The notes under the pieces were generated by a model. It saw only the letters and a program-made list of their open reading frames with translations. It did not search any database and had not been told where the DNA came from. Positions 25,001 through 35,490 of a stretch of DNA of 64,000 nucleotides are shown here, in pieces; positions within the stretch are counted from its first letter, which is position 1, and each line of letters opens with the position of its first letter. The DNA comes from Amborella trichopoda (Eukaryota; Streptophyta; Magnoliopsida; Amborellales; Amborellaceae): assembly GCF_000471905.2 (NCBI RefSeq), contig NW_006498220.1, positions 2,863,424 through 2,927,423 of the forward strand, read 5' to 3'. Position numbers and translations under genes: made by a program.

Positions 25001-25261
25001 GTCATGCCGAAAATAGAGCTCTAGTTATGGGATCTGTTAGAGGCTGATTTTTTTAAAATTGCTTCTTTGTCTGCACTGCCTTAGACATGTCTGATTACTA
25101 CGAAACATGGCAGGTGGCCTTTTGAAGTCCTTAGAAAGATTTCTACCCATTCTGGGGTCATTATGAGACTTTTGAGAATTCCACTATATGTTAAGCTTTA
25201 TTGACCGACTTCCTCTTTATTCCACATCAGGGACCAAGGTGTTGAAAAATGTCTTCAAACA
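22095..25261 (-). mobile_element. T-family LTR-4 (solo, truncated at its 3' edge)
   Basis: About 3.17 kb of T-family LTR in minus orientation with no gag beside it. The 5' edge is complete (TGTTTGAAGAC on the minus strand at 25261). About 80 bases of the opposite edge are missing or unrecognisable, so no TSD can be read. It carries its own minisatellite at 22855-23510 and a purine tract at 23620-23815. Confidence 0.8.
22855..23510. repeat. Minisatellite in LTR-4, about 55-60-bp unit
   Basis: About 11 units, each a gagagaagagagagaa-type spacer plus a core such as catggatgacgatg...cttccgtcgtccatgac. One unit pairs ATGGATGACG (23006-23015) with CGTCGTCCAT (23025-23034), one wobble pair. The core sequence is unlike that in LTR-1 or LTR-2. 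Confidence 0.85.
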
Positions 25262-26987
25262 TTCATCGCTTGAAAATTATCACATAGCACTCACACTTAT
25301 CGCTTATCAAAGATAACACTGTGCCACTTGAGTTGCTTAGTGAGTAATCTAGTAAAGGGTAACATAATGCAAGCATCGGACTACAATTTTTGTGACGTGT
25401 AACGGTGGCATACGCCTCTTCTCGGAGGTGTACTGTCATGAATATGCCCCTAGATCTCTACCGTATCTTATCGGAATGTGACAGAGTGCAGAATCGTGAC
25501 CGAAGGTCACGAACATCATTAAGGTGGCAGTGACACGCACGACGCTTCATGTGTGATGCTACACGCAAGGCACTACATGCACGATGTTTCACGCACGACA
25601 TTACACGTACGACACTACATGCACGGTGCTACACACACGGTGTTGCATGCATGATGTTACATGCATGGTGCTACACACATGGTGTTACATGCACGGCGCT
25701 ACATGCACGGTAGTAAGCTTCCTGCAACTGTGAATAGTGACATACCCTCATATTTCGCAGTATAACTCTCATTCTATAGGGAGTTTTGAAATGAGGTTAA
25801 CATGCAACTTTAAGCTCATTCATATAACTTTCAAAAGGTAGCTGTTTGGAGGCAATTGGACATCGTTTGATAGGCCAAACACTCGATGGAAAATAAGTGA
25901 CAGTGGCTGGAAATTCTAGCAACTGTGGGTAGTGACATACCCTACCATTTTGAGGCATAACTCTGGACTTATGAAAAGTTTTAATATGGTGCAAAAAATA
26001 CAATTGTAGTATACAAGCATATCTTTCATTGAAGACCAATTTAAGCCCATTTACACATCGTTTGATCACTGAAACATTCGGTGCAAAAACTCTCACAGTT
26101 CTTAGAAATTTATTTTTTGCAAGTTGGCATGCTACATTTAAAATACAACATTTCATAATCCAAGACAAACTTTGATGTAAAACCTCATCATGTTAAACTA
26201 AACTTATAAGTGAGCTACTCCATAACTTAACAAGTTCATTTGCAATACTCAGTCAATCATTCAACCTCATTTTAATTCAACTACATCCATACCCTTTATT
26301 CCATCATTTTCCTTATCTTTATTCCTTGAAATTTTCCTTGAAATCTCTCTCTCAAATTAATTGATGCATGAACCCAAAATCTACTTACCTGATGCTCACA
26401 GTGTCTTCAAACCTCCCACTCGTGGGCTTCGTCAAGCTCCAAGCAAGGACTTCTCCAAGGGCGATAGTCTACTCTCACTTTGCTTCTTAAAGAGAGAGAG
26501 TGTGTGTGTGGCAAGTGAGGGAAACTGTGTTGAAAGGGGAGGGGAGCGAGCTTAAGTACTTCAGGTGGGTGGAATTCACTGTGGCTGATTGGAGCGACGT
26601 TGTCACGCATGGCTTTCACAGGCATGGTGCTGATAGGTACAACAATGATAGGCGCATCGCTGCTTGTTTCACGCACGGTGTTGCCTTTTCAACATGCATA
26701 TCGTTATCTCCCTACATACGAAACGCTACTCTTCATGCCCGCAGCGTCACTCTCTTGCACACACGGTGTTACACTCGTGTGCGCGTGACGTTACCTTTAT
26801 GCATGCGTGATGTTAGTCCTTTCTTCTTCACGCATGGCACTGCCTCCTCTCTCTCTTCTCTTCTTGCATGTGCGGTGATTGCCATGCGTGGCAGCAATCT
26901 TTCCTTCTTATTGTTGCACATGTGCCTCCTTCATCTGATGTTATTATCGTGCGTGTCTCATATCTGAGAAAATTTGACGTCCTTACA
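25262..26987 (-). mobile_element. Second B-type LTR (B2)
   Basis: Homologous to 15473-17233 throughout, including both arrays. Its 5' edge is intact (TGTAAGGACG on the minus strand at 26987). A donor-like GTAAGT lies on the minus strand at 26383-26388. It abuts LTR-4 on the left and LTR-6 on the right, with no internal region of its own. Confidence 0.8.
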
Positions 26988-28555
26988 ACGAGAGAGAAAG
27001 AAGAGAGAAAGAGAGGAGAGAGAAAGAGGAGAGGAGGGGAGAGGGGAGGAGAGAGAATATTACCTCACCTAAGGGTATCAACCTAAATCTTCTCTCTCCT
27101 CTCTCTCTCTCCCAAGACGTGAAATGTGACCAAAATCTTAAGCAAAAAGCCCAATTTTTATTGATTGAAAAAAGATCCAAAGTACAATGAGAATACGTAC
27201 ATTTATAGAGGTGGGGCCCAAACGTCAGTGAATAATCAAATTCTAACCTAACTAATGAAACTTAACATTTAAATGAATTAAATAAATTTTAAAAATTTGG
27301 GTAAAAATGATGATCTTGTCCATGCACCACAATCTTTAAAATTCCAAATTAGTTCTAGAATGGTCGTTCATCCGTGTGAACTTTACGTGGTTGATACGGG
27401 GCCTTTCCGACTACCATCCGATCAAAATAATACTTTATTCTTGAGAGCTCGAGAAGACAGTCGTTTGGTATCAATTTCTAACATGGATTAGAGTTTTAGA
27501 CCACGAGCATGAAGCAGCAAAACACGGGAAAATGTACAACCATAGATTTAGGATTTAGCCCGTTCTTAATGTTTTTCATCGATTTCTTCACTATAGCATG
27601 ACGAGCAAGTCAGCACGATCATTTTGAAAAAGGAACAACTCGATTTAGTGACTGGACGACCGTTTTTCAAATTAAGAACATTTGGCCAGAATTTGCCACA
27701 GTTTATCCCTGATTTCTGACAAATCGAACCGTCCATCACTCACGACGTTTTATCCGGAAGAAGCTCTCTACCTTGTGGTCATAACAGGCTTGATCTTGTG
27801 TCGATCCGATGCGTGAGAGTGGTGATGAAGGCATTCGATCAAGGGGACGTGTTGTTGGAAATTTGCTGCTACTTTTTAGAATTTTTTGTCCAACTTCTCT
27901 CTTCGATTTCCTTATGCTCGGGTTGTGTCATCATGAGGGACGCATATCAAATCGATGAGATTGACAAGACGAACATGCTCCCAAAATTTAAGCTCGATTG
28001 GACTTGAGATGAGAAAGATACGATCATGAAACGTTTTCCCCTGAAATGGTGAAGCATAGTTTCCATTAATGGAAACTGGTTCACTAAGGGTGCACCCTAA
28101 TAGTGTACAACATATCTATGTTAGTTAATTTGGCCATAACTTACTTCTGAATAGTTTGAATGAGGCAAAAATTGATACCCGAGGGTTTTCGAATGTTCTG
28201 AATCCAGTAGTGATGCTCTGCAGATCATTTGATGATCTGATTATGGTGTTGTAGTTCAAGGTCTATTTTCACCATGAAAGAGGCAGAATTTCCCAAAACT
28301 ATTTTATCCTTTGCACTGCCTTAAACTTGTCGGATTGTGATGAAACTTGGCAAGTATTCTTAGAAGACCCTTAGCCACATTCCTGTATGTTTTTAGGCCA
28401 TTTTTAAATTGTAAAAAATTTCACTTCTGGACCAGGGCTTATTGTCCTACGGCTCCTATAGTCCACAGGTGCTCTGGTACCTGTGGTCCTAGGTCACGAA
28501 CTTCTCTCTCCTTATTCGCATCGAGGATACAAGTGTAGAGAAATACCCTCAAACA
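26988..28555 (-). mobile_element. T-family LTR-6 (partial, diverged)
   Basis: Only the promoter-proximal half of a T-family LTR: it begins in the GA-rich tract and runs through the conserved ttgggcccaaac-, gatcatg-, cttctctcta- and gatgagacgaac-type blocks to the 5' edge (TGTTTGAGGG on the minus strand at 28555). It is more diverged than LTR-1 to LTR-5. The array-bearing half is missing; B2 sits at the break. Confidence 0.7.
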
Positions 28556-28811
28556 GATAATTAACACGTCTTGAAGTGCAACATCTGTCAGGGCAAGTTG
28601 TTGAACGTCATTTTTAACGTACTTCCGAAACCCATACAAATAAGGAGAGAGTCGGTGACAACTTGGTCTTGTAGGTTCACCAGACACTCGAGGACCAATG
28701 TTGTGTCGAAAAAATAAACCATGGGGCCATGTGATCTAGATGAGGTGCCATCGCACCGAAAAATGACCCTTTAACTATTACCCTATGCTAGCGGCTGTAG
28801 AACTGTACCAG
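28556..28811. other. Unassigned segment
   Basis: Between LTR-6 and the F LTR. The minus strand is open over 28687-28556 (GEPTRPSCHRLSPYLYGF…) but I do not recognise it. No repeats seen. Confidence 0.4.
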
Positions 28812-28815
28812 TGTA

Positions 28816-28881
28816 AGGACCAAGGTATTTCAGGCCATGAAGATACGCAGGACCAAGGTATTTCAGGCCATGAAGATACGC
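28816..28881 (+). repeat. Perfect 33-bp tandem duplication
   Basis: 28816-28848 and 28849-28881 are identical by eye (unit begins aggaccaaggtatttcagg). The duplication lies four bases inside the LTR start. Confidence 0.95.
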
Positions 28882-28924
28882 ATGATGGTAGGAAGTTGAT
28901 AGGAAGGGGTGATGTCGTGCGTGA

Positions 28925-29170
28925 AGCAGAAGAGAGAGAAAGAGCCAGTGCCAATTGTGAAGAGAGAAAGAGCCAACGCTGACTATGAAGAGAGAGGGAG
29001 AAAGAGCAAGCACTGAATGTGAAGAGAGAAAGAGTCAGAGATGGCTGTGATAAGAGTGAAAGAGCCAGCACCGACTGTGAAGAGAGAAAAAAGCAACACC
29101 AGTTGTGAAAAGAGAGAAAGAGTCAGCGCTAGTTGTGAAGAGAGAGAAAGAACTAGTGCCGGTTGTGCAA
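28925..29170 (+). repeat. Minisatellite in F LTR
   Basis: Degenerate units of a gagagaaagagcca spacer and a gtgccaattgtgaa / cgctgactatgaa core, about 30-38 bp each. It corresponds in place to the 49-bp array of the G LTR. Confidence 0.75.
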
Positions 29171-29464
29171 CGCCATGAGTGTCACTGTCGTGCATGAATA
29201 GTGAATGCCACCTGTTGAGTTCATGTTACCATGCAAGCCACCTGTCCAGTTACATGCCATCTGTCATCACTTTGACTACCACACAAGCCACTGGGTACTT
29301 AAGCCCTCTCCTCTCACTCTCACACCACTTCACTTCCTCATCTCTCTCTCTCTCTAAGACAATTTGGAGAACTTGGAGAAGCCCTTGAGCTCACTATTAA
29401 AACAACCATTGTTGGAGTTGAAGAAGGATGTGCAAGAACGATTTGGAGGCACACTACAATTAAG

Positions 29465-29470
29465 GTAAGT
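29465..29470 (+). promoter_or_regulatory. Conserved 5' splice donor-like site in F LTR
   Basis: AAG|GTAAGT about 165 bases after the promoter-like gtacttaag. The same site is at 54164-54169 in G, and on the minus strand at 16580-16585 and 26383-26388 in B-type LTRs. Use in splicing is inferred. Confidence 0.5.
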
Positions 29471-30164
29471 GGATTACTATCTTGTACATCCTTAACTGTG
29501 ATTTTGCCATGATTTAAGCATGTTAATAGTAGTGTGGGTGATGTTATGCCCATTGTTATGCTGTAAATTTTCCAGCCATGTGACTTGCTTTTACATGAAC
29601 ACAGTGATCATCAATCCTCCTTGTTTGTCTATAAAAGTTTGAATTTTTTTTTTTTGTGTACCTTTTGAAAAGTAGAGGGTTTATGTTACGAATTGGTACC
29701 AATAGAGGTTAATTGTGGTCATATTGTGCGAGAATGTGACTGTGCTGCAATTTTCAAGAAGGTTTCATGTTCTTGCAATCCATTGTTAGCCTATCAAATG
29801 AGGTCCAAATGGCCTCAAACTACTGCCAATGAAAAGATATCTGAGTCTATTACAATGTTCATGTTCAAATCTTGCTAAAGTTCTTTATGCATGTAGAGTT
29901 ATGTTCAAAATATATGAGTAGGTCACTGTGTACAGTTTTAGTAAATAGGCAGAATTGATGTCTCTGATGTTATGGGTTTTGACCAACCAAATGAAGTCCA
30001 TTTTCTTCCAAACCACTGCCATTTGAAATATTTATAAGTAAGATTGAAAACACATGTTGAGCACATTTTGAAACTCTTCTTAATTTGAAAGTTATACGAT
30101 TAATCGCAGTTATATGTTACTATAGACAATTTTATAAAAGTTCTGAATTGATGCCTCTGTTGCC

Positions 30165-30590
30165 ACGGACTTTAATTCCCTAAGTTTTGCCAAAGCTTCA
30201 CCCAGCTCATTGAAAGCCAGCTCCCTCAAGCCCTGATGGCCTGCTCGAAGCATGCCTGCAATCATACCATAAACCGCGCTAAAGATGGGCCTAGATGATC
30301 CTATTGGGATTACAATAGCTAAAGAAACTTCGGCTTCAAGGATTGGGCTTGTCGAAATAATAGCCATCTGAGCCCCTGGCTCCTTTGAAATGATAACAAA
30401 GTCCAGACCCTCGCGCACTTCAAACCCAGAGGTCGCCCCAGCCTCAACCTGCCTAGGTTCTTCAATACCAGCCTCGCTGCCTTGACCCTCGCTTATGGGT
30501 GCCTCCACTTTTGTCTCAGCGGCCTCCAAACACCTTGTTCCCCATGCTTCCCTCCTGAACTGCCACGTCAACATTAACTGACCAAAAAGG
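30165..30590 (-). pseudogene. Antisense-ORF fragment inside F LTR
   Basis: Minus-strand reading contains ILEAEVSLAIVIPIGSSRPI, IAGMLRAGHQGLRELAFNEL and GEALAKL, matching the antisense ORF at 48560-48280 of element T3. No LTR or other T-family sequence accompanies it. The flanks on both sides are F LTR sequence, and about 185 bases of LTR are lost opposite the insert. Edges are approximate. It looks like filler DNA copied into a break. Function of the protein is unknown. Confidence 0.75.
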
Positions 30591-30880
30591 GAATCGTTTT
30601 CTTTCAACCACCACTTTTGAAAGATAAGTGTGTCTAGTATAAAATTGGTTTTGAAACCATCTTTAAATTCCAAACGAATTTAAAGTTATTACCCTATTTA
30701 TGATTGAACCTCACCTCTTAAAATTCCAGGAAATGTGACATTGACACTATCATCCTGTTATACTGATACTGACATTTTGTGATGTTGATATTGTTATCTT
30801 ATGATACTAGCAATTTTAGAAGTGTCTTTAGAATAATTTTGGGTAGATTAGTAACTGAGTCCTGGTGTCTTAAGTTGAAG

Positions 30881-31044
30881 ATGCCGAGGACACCGGCCAA
30901 TAATGCAAGCTTTAGTAACAAAGGCCCTTAGTGAGTTTGTTAGGACCTTAAAGGCCATGACACAGATGATGAAGGAAAATTGCCGGCCCCGTCTATTTAG
31001 TAGCTCTAAGGATAGTAGCTTGGTAGAGAAGTTTAGGAGGCTGG
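30881..31044 (+). pseudogene. F gag, first part (decayed)
   Basis: Begins with ATG at 30881 and MPRTPANNASFSNK, the chromovirus gag start seen in G. It shifts frame after about 14 codons; the MTQMMKE block and VEKFRRL are still readable. It is interrupted at 31044 by the solo LTR-5 and resumes at 34301. Confidence 0.85.
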
Positions 31045-32359
31045 TGTTTGAACACATTTTTCAGCTCCTTGGTCCCTGATGTGGAATAAAGAGGAAGCAT
31101 GTCAATAAAGCCAGACAAAATAGTGGAAATGTTGACAGTCTCATAATAACAGTAGAACTGGTCAAGATTTTCATAGGCACTCCAAAATTCCACTTGTCAA
31201 GTTTCATCGTATTCCAACATGTCTAAGGCAATGAACACAGAAACAATTTTGGAAACATTTGCCTCTAGCATCCCGAAATGGACCTTGTAACTAGAATTAT
31301 ATTTTTAGTGCATAAAATTGCTTTGGGACCACCACCATTGGATCCGACACGGTCGAAAACCCCTATGGGTCAAGTTTCAGCTCAAACGGGCACTCCAGGA
31401 CAAAGTTATGTGTGAAATACCGAAAAGGGGTAGCTCACACACTATTCCAATGTGACCACCCTGCACCAAAACACCATTAAAGGTGGTTGTTTTCATAGTC
31501 TCGGGCAGTGACTTTCGGGGCTCATATCTCCCTCAATCCGAGTCGGATCGTGCTCAAAATTTGTAAGCGTGTTCGTCTCATCAAGACGTGAGTTTTGATA
31601 TGTGGTACGCCCCGTGACGATGCCCATGTAGGGAGAAAAACTAGATATAAGTTGATCATTTGCGAAGAAAGTTAAAGAAAAATCAACCGCAGTGCACCTC
31701 GTTCGAGCGGCCAAATCACGACTCTCACATACCCGATCGAGGTGAAACCAATTGCATTATATGCGTAAGGTCCGAGGCTATCTTTGCTCTGAACCTAGCA
31801 TATGATGAATAATTGGATTTCACACACAGAAGCATCGAAGCTGCTGTAAGATTCGGTTGCTGGATTTCAAGATTCATATTAAAAACTCAAGACAATGAAA
31901 TCTTTGTCCGAAAACAAAATCGAGCGGCATTTATTGCAACGTGATCATGACGGCATGCTCAATGTGATTCAATAATGAAACTGAAGAAAAACATTAAGGA
32001 ACAAGCACATTATCGATCCAATGTTTTTAAGATGCAAGCAAATTTCAAGTCTTATGATCATGGCTTAAAAACATGATTCATGGCTGCCAGTTGGTATCAA
32101 ATCGATCTTCATGTCGAGCCCTACAAGAAAATGATCATATTTCCATCAATGGGTATCAGAGCAACCCCGGATCAATCATGGAAGATCACGCAAGTTATTG
32201 GGCAATAGTAGGGACTATTCTAGAATTCCACACATAGTAAGGTAAGGGCAAAACAGTCCTTTTGTACCTATTTTTAGAATTTCTGTTAATTCAATTATAT
32301 TGTAATTATCTTCAATTTTAGGTAGTTTTTGGGCATACACCCATGTTTGGGCCCAATTC

Positions 32360-32368
32360 TATATATAT
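32360..32368 (+). promoter_or_regulatory. TATA box of T-family LTR-5
   Basis: TATATATAT preceded by gggcccaattc. The same place in LTR-1 (minus strand) has a TATATAAA-like box. Transcription would start about 30 bases on. Confidence 0.7.
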
Positions 32369-32426
32369 GTACAAAGCCAAATTATAAAGAGACACGAAGG
32401 ACCTTTGGTTCATTCTGCAATCATCC

Positions 32427-32432
32427 AATAAA
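32427..32432 (+). terminator. Poly(A) signal of T-family LTR-5
   Basis: AATAAA 67 bases past the TATA box, giving a short R region. The related LTRs keep a similar signal. Confidence 0.65.
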
Positions 32433-32519
32433 GTTTTCAATTCTTGCTTGAGTTTGTGGGTGCATCTTGGAGAGAGAGAGGAGAGAGAAGAAGAGGGGCA
32501 GTACCTCTTGATAAGGTAA

Positions 32520-32890
32520 TTTTCTCTCGCCTCCCCTCTTTCTCTCTCCTCTTTTCTCTCCTCCCTCTTATCTCTCCTCTTTTCTCTCTTCTCCTCTTTG
32601 CTTATCTCTATCTCTCTTTCTCTCCCCTCTCTTCTCATGTCTTTCTCTCTCTCCTCTTTTCTTATCTTTATCTCTCTTCTTCTATTCTCTTTTCTCATCT
32701 CTATCTCTCTTTCTCCCTCCACTTTTCTCATCTCTATCTCTCTTTCTCCCTCCACTTTTCTCATCTCTATCTCTCTTTCTTCCCTTTTCTCTCTCGTCTC
32801 TTCCTTTCTATTCCATGTTTTCATCTTTATCTCTTTCTCTCTCTTCCTCCTCTAGTTTATCATGTTTCTCTCTCCCTACTCCTCTTTCTT
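32520..32890 (+). repeat. CT-rich simple-sequence tract in LTR-5
   Basis: Mostly tctctctttctc- and tctcatctctat-type words. The other T-family LTRs have GA-rich tracts at the same place, as expected from their reversed orientation. Long Ser/Leu-rich ORFs here are artefacts. Confidence 0.9.
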
Positions 32891-32984
32891 TCTCCATTCA
32901 CACATGGCGAAACTATCGTCTGGCGTGATGCCTTCCCGTTCATGAGACATGAACAGTGAGCTAGGCCTTAACCTAGATGGTAGG

Positions 32985-33490
32985 TCAGGCCTCTGTCAAT
33001 GTTCTCTCTCTTCTCTTTTGTCACAGATGGTGCAAGCCTATTGCCGCCTGTGTTTCTCTATCTTTCTTCTTTTCTGTCACAGATGGCGTGAGCCGATCGC
33101 CGCCTGCATTCCTCTCTCTTTCTTCTCTTCTGTCACAAATGGTGCAAGCCTATCACTGCTTCTGATCCTCTCTCTTTCTTATCTTCTGCCACTGATGGCG
33201 CAAACCTATCACCGCTTGGGTTTTTCTCTCTTTCTTCTCGTCTTTCATAGCTGATGCAAGCCTAACGCCTCCTGTGTTTTCATCCTTGTTCTCCCATCAC
33301 AGGTGGCGGAAGCTTATCATTGACAGTGTTCTTTCCCTCTCCTCTTTCTTCTGACACAGCAGGTGAAAGCCTATTATCGCCTGTGTTCCTTCTCTCTCTC
33401 CCTTCCGTCACAGTCGGTGTAAGCCCATTATCGCCTGTGTTCTTTCTCTCTCTTCTATATTTATTTCACAGCTGATGGAAGCCATTGTCG
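32985..33490 (+). repeat. Minisatellite in LTR-5, about 57-bp unit
   Basis: About 9 units of a tctctctttcttct-type spacer and a gtcacagatggcgcaagcct...cgcctgtg core. In the unit at 33079-33115 CAGATGGCG can pair partly with CGCCGCCTG. The core differs from those of LTR-1, LTR-4 and LTR-2/3. Confidence 0.85.
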
Positions 33491-34300
33491 TCTGAGTTTT
33501 CTCTCTCCTTTTTTCATTCTCGTCTGTGTTCTCCTTCTCCCTTCCTTCCCTTCTCTCTCTTCTTCTCTTTTCTCTTCTTTTCCTCTTCTTCTTCTTTGCA
33601 CTCTGTCTTCTTATTTTTCTTCTTTCTTTCTCTTACCCTTTCATTTGACCAAGAGAGGTCGAGACTAGCCTTTCATGACAGTCTCGTCGTTTAGCAGTAA
33701 TGTCGTTGTGTAGGTCAGAGTTATTGTGCCCACTTTATCATCATGACAGCCTAGCCATTGTGTCTAGCTATTCGATATTGGTGCTGTTGTCTAGTAGTAA
33801 TTCTGTTGAGCCGGTTTGAGTTACCGAGCCCATTTTACTATCATGTTGGGTCAATTACCTACTAGTTTAGTCACTCTCATTGCCTGGTCAAATTCTTCTC
33901 ACCCCAATATTTCTTCTATCATTCTTCTTTTCTACTCCTTGAATGTGCATTCATGTGTATGTTTGCCCAAAGGCAAGGTGGGGTCCCTTGACCTACTTGT
34001 CTAATAACGTTTTCCATATGTGTGTGATTGCAGAACACGAGAATACAGGACAAGGGAAGCAATTCCAAACCACTTTTATGATTGGGGGGCCTTCTTCATG
34101 ATCTAAGAGGGCGCCCACGCAAGCCAGCTCATGTAAGTCCCGAGCGCACCATAAATTCCTCTCTCATCGGTTGGTCTACCTACCTTTGTTCTCGAGTAAC
34201 GTTCTTGAGAGCGATCTCAAAGTCCCGGGTTCCTTTGAAACGTGAGACACATGCCGTTCGATCATCCATAACCGAACGGAGAGATCGAGGCACCTAACCA

Positions 34301-35130
34301 GCTAGCTCCTCTGACCTTCATGGGGCTTGAAGGAGTAGAGAAAGCTGAGAGATGGAGAAGACAGGTGGAGAAGATCTTCAAAGTTTTGAACTGTACTAAT
34401 GAGCATAAAGTGAGGCTAGGAACTTTCATGCTTGAAGGAAACATTGAGTACTGGTGGGGCTCAGTGAGGCAGTCTTGAGAGGAGTCAAGAACAAAATCAA
34501 GCTGGGGCAATTTTCTAGAAGCTTTTAATGAGAAGTAATTTCCTAATTCTGTGCAGGAAAGGAAAGAAGTAGAGTTCATTTAGCTGCATTAGGGGAATCT
34601 ATCTGTGGAGTAGTATGCAGCCAAGTTTGCTGAGTTGTCGAAGTATGAGCCACATATCATTAATACTGAGGCGCGGAAAGCGAACAAGTTTAAGAGAGGT
34701 CTTAGGCTCGACATAAGGGGGAGGGTGATATCAGCAAATGTTAAAACCTTCTCCCCATTGGTGGGCTTGACCATGAAAATTGAAAGGGTTAGTGAAGAGT
34801 CCCGAGCTGGAGGGAACTGGAGGATGGGACCAGCCCTAGCTGGAAGTTTGGAAAGAAAAGCTTGACCACCCCTAAGGAGGAACTTTAGAGGTAGAGAAGA
34901 CGAAAGGGGCAAGAAGATTCAGAAGACATTGTCGGGCGACGTAAGGGAGAATTGGTGCCCGACATGCCCACATTGCGGGAAGAACAATCATTTGACGTCT
35001 GAGTGCCGAAGGAAGATAGGGGCATGCGTCAGATGTGACAAGCCGGGCCACCAGATTAGAGATCGCCGATGGAAGACAGGGGTGATGTCTCGGGTGTTTT
35101 CCCTTACCTAATAGGAACCTAAGGCATCAA
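34301..35130 (+). pseudogene. F gag, second part (decayed)
   Basis: Continues the chromovirus gag after LTR-5: GVEKAERWRRQVEKIFKVLN, LGTFMLEG, a YWWGSVRQS block ended by a stop, then KYEPHIINTEARKANKFKRG (34635-34865 open). Zinc knuckles at 34960-35070: CPHCGKNNHLTSEC is intact, CVRCDKPGHQIRD has Arg in place of its last Cys. Five or more in-frame stops lie between 34470 and 34620. Confidence 0.85.
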
Positions 35131-35154
35131 CTTCAATTATCCGAGGTACGCTCT

Positions 35155-35490
35155 TCATTTGTGTCATTGAAGCAAATATTCTAGTTGATCTTGGATCTAC
35201 ACATTCTTTTATTGCACCTCACTTTGCACGCCACATAAATGCTAGAGCTTGCTTGCTTGACTGGACTTTGATAGTATGCACACCTATAGGGGAGTCTATA
35301 GCAATTGATAATGTTTATAAACATTGTGAGGTTTTTGCTTGAAGGGTGCGAGCTGCATATAGATTTGATATTGTTAAATATCCATGACTCTGATGTTATT
35401 TTGGGCATGGACTGGCTATCAACACACCATGCTAAGGTAAATTATCATGATAAGACTGTAACCCTTAGACGGCCAATCAACCTGAGTTAA
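35155..35490 (+). pseudogene. F protease (decayed)
   Basis: ILVDLGSTHSFIAPHFARH at the active site (Ser of D-S-G replaced by Leu; the Asp is present), then after frame changes LLEGCELHIDLILLNIHDSD and VILGMDWLSTHHAKVNYHDK (35305-35490). The connector to RT that G has at 58181-58450 is missing, so a deletion joins protease to RT near 35490-35505. Confidence 0.85.

Larger units (their letters stand above)
28812..30868 (+). mobile_element. 5' LTR remnant of chromovirus F
   Basis: Starts with TGTAAGGACC, as in the B-type LTRs, and is otherwise alignable by eye with the G LTR: an array at 28925-29170, a gtacttaagccc promoter-like block at about 29295, a GTAAGT donor-like site at 29465-29470, then AT-rich LTR body. 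Two changes are clear. A 425-base fragment of an antisense ORF replaces part of it (about 30165-30590). A deletion joins LTR body to the pre-gag sequence near 30815, removing the LTR 3' part and PBS. Confidence 0.75.
31045..34300 (+). mobile_element. T-family LTR-5, complete solo LTR
   Basis: 3256 bp from TGTTTGAACA to GGCACCTAACCA, plus orientation, with TSD on both sides and no internal region. This is the reference for the T-family LTR edges. It is the product expected from recombination between the two LTRs of an inserted element. In order: conserved 5' blocks, TATA box (32360), poly(A) signal (32427), CT-rich tract (32520-32890), minisatellite (32985-33490), conserved 3' blocks. Confidence 0.95.
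31040..34305 (+). repeat. 5-bp target site duplication around LTR-5
   Basis: GCTGG at 31040-31044 and GCTAG at 34301-34305 flank the LTR (one mismatch). Removing the LTR and one copy makes gag read on as in element G (…aggaggctgg|ctcctctgacc). Confidence 0.9.

Noticed and set aside
32444-32959. 171-codon plus-strand ORF with apparent membrane segments
   Set aside because: It is the CT-rich tract of LTR-5 read as Leu/Ser/Phe; the equivalent region in other LTRs has no such protein.
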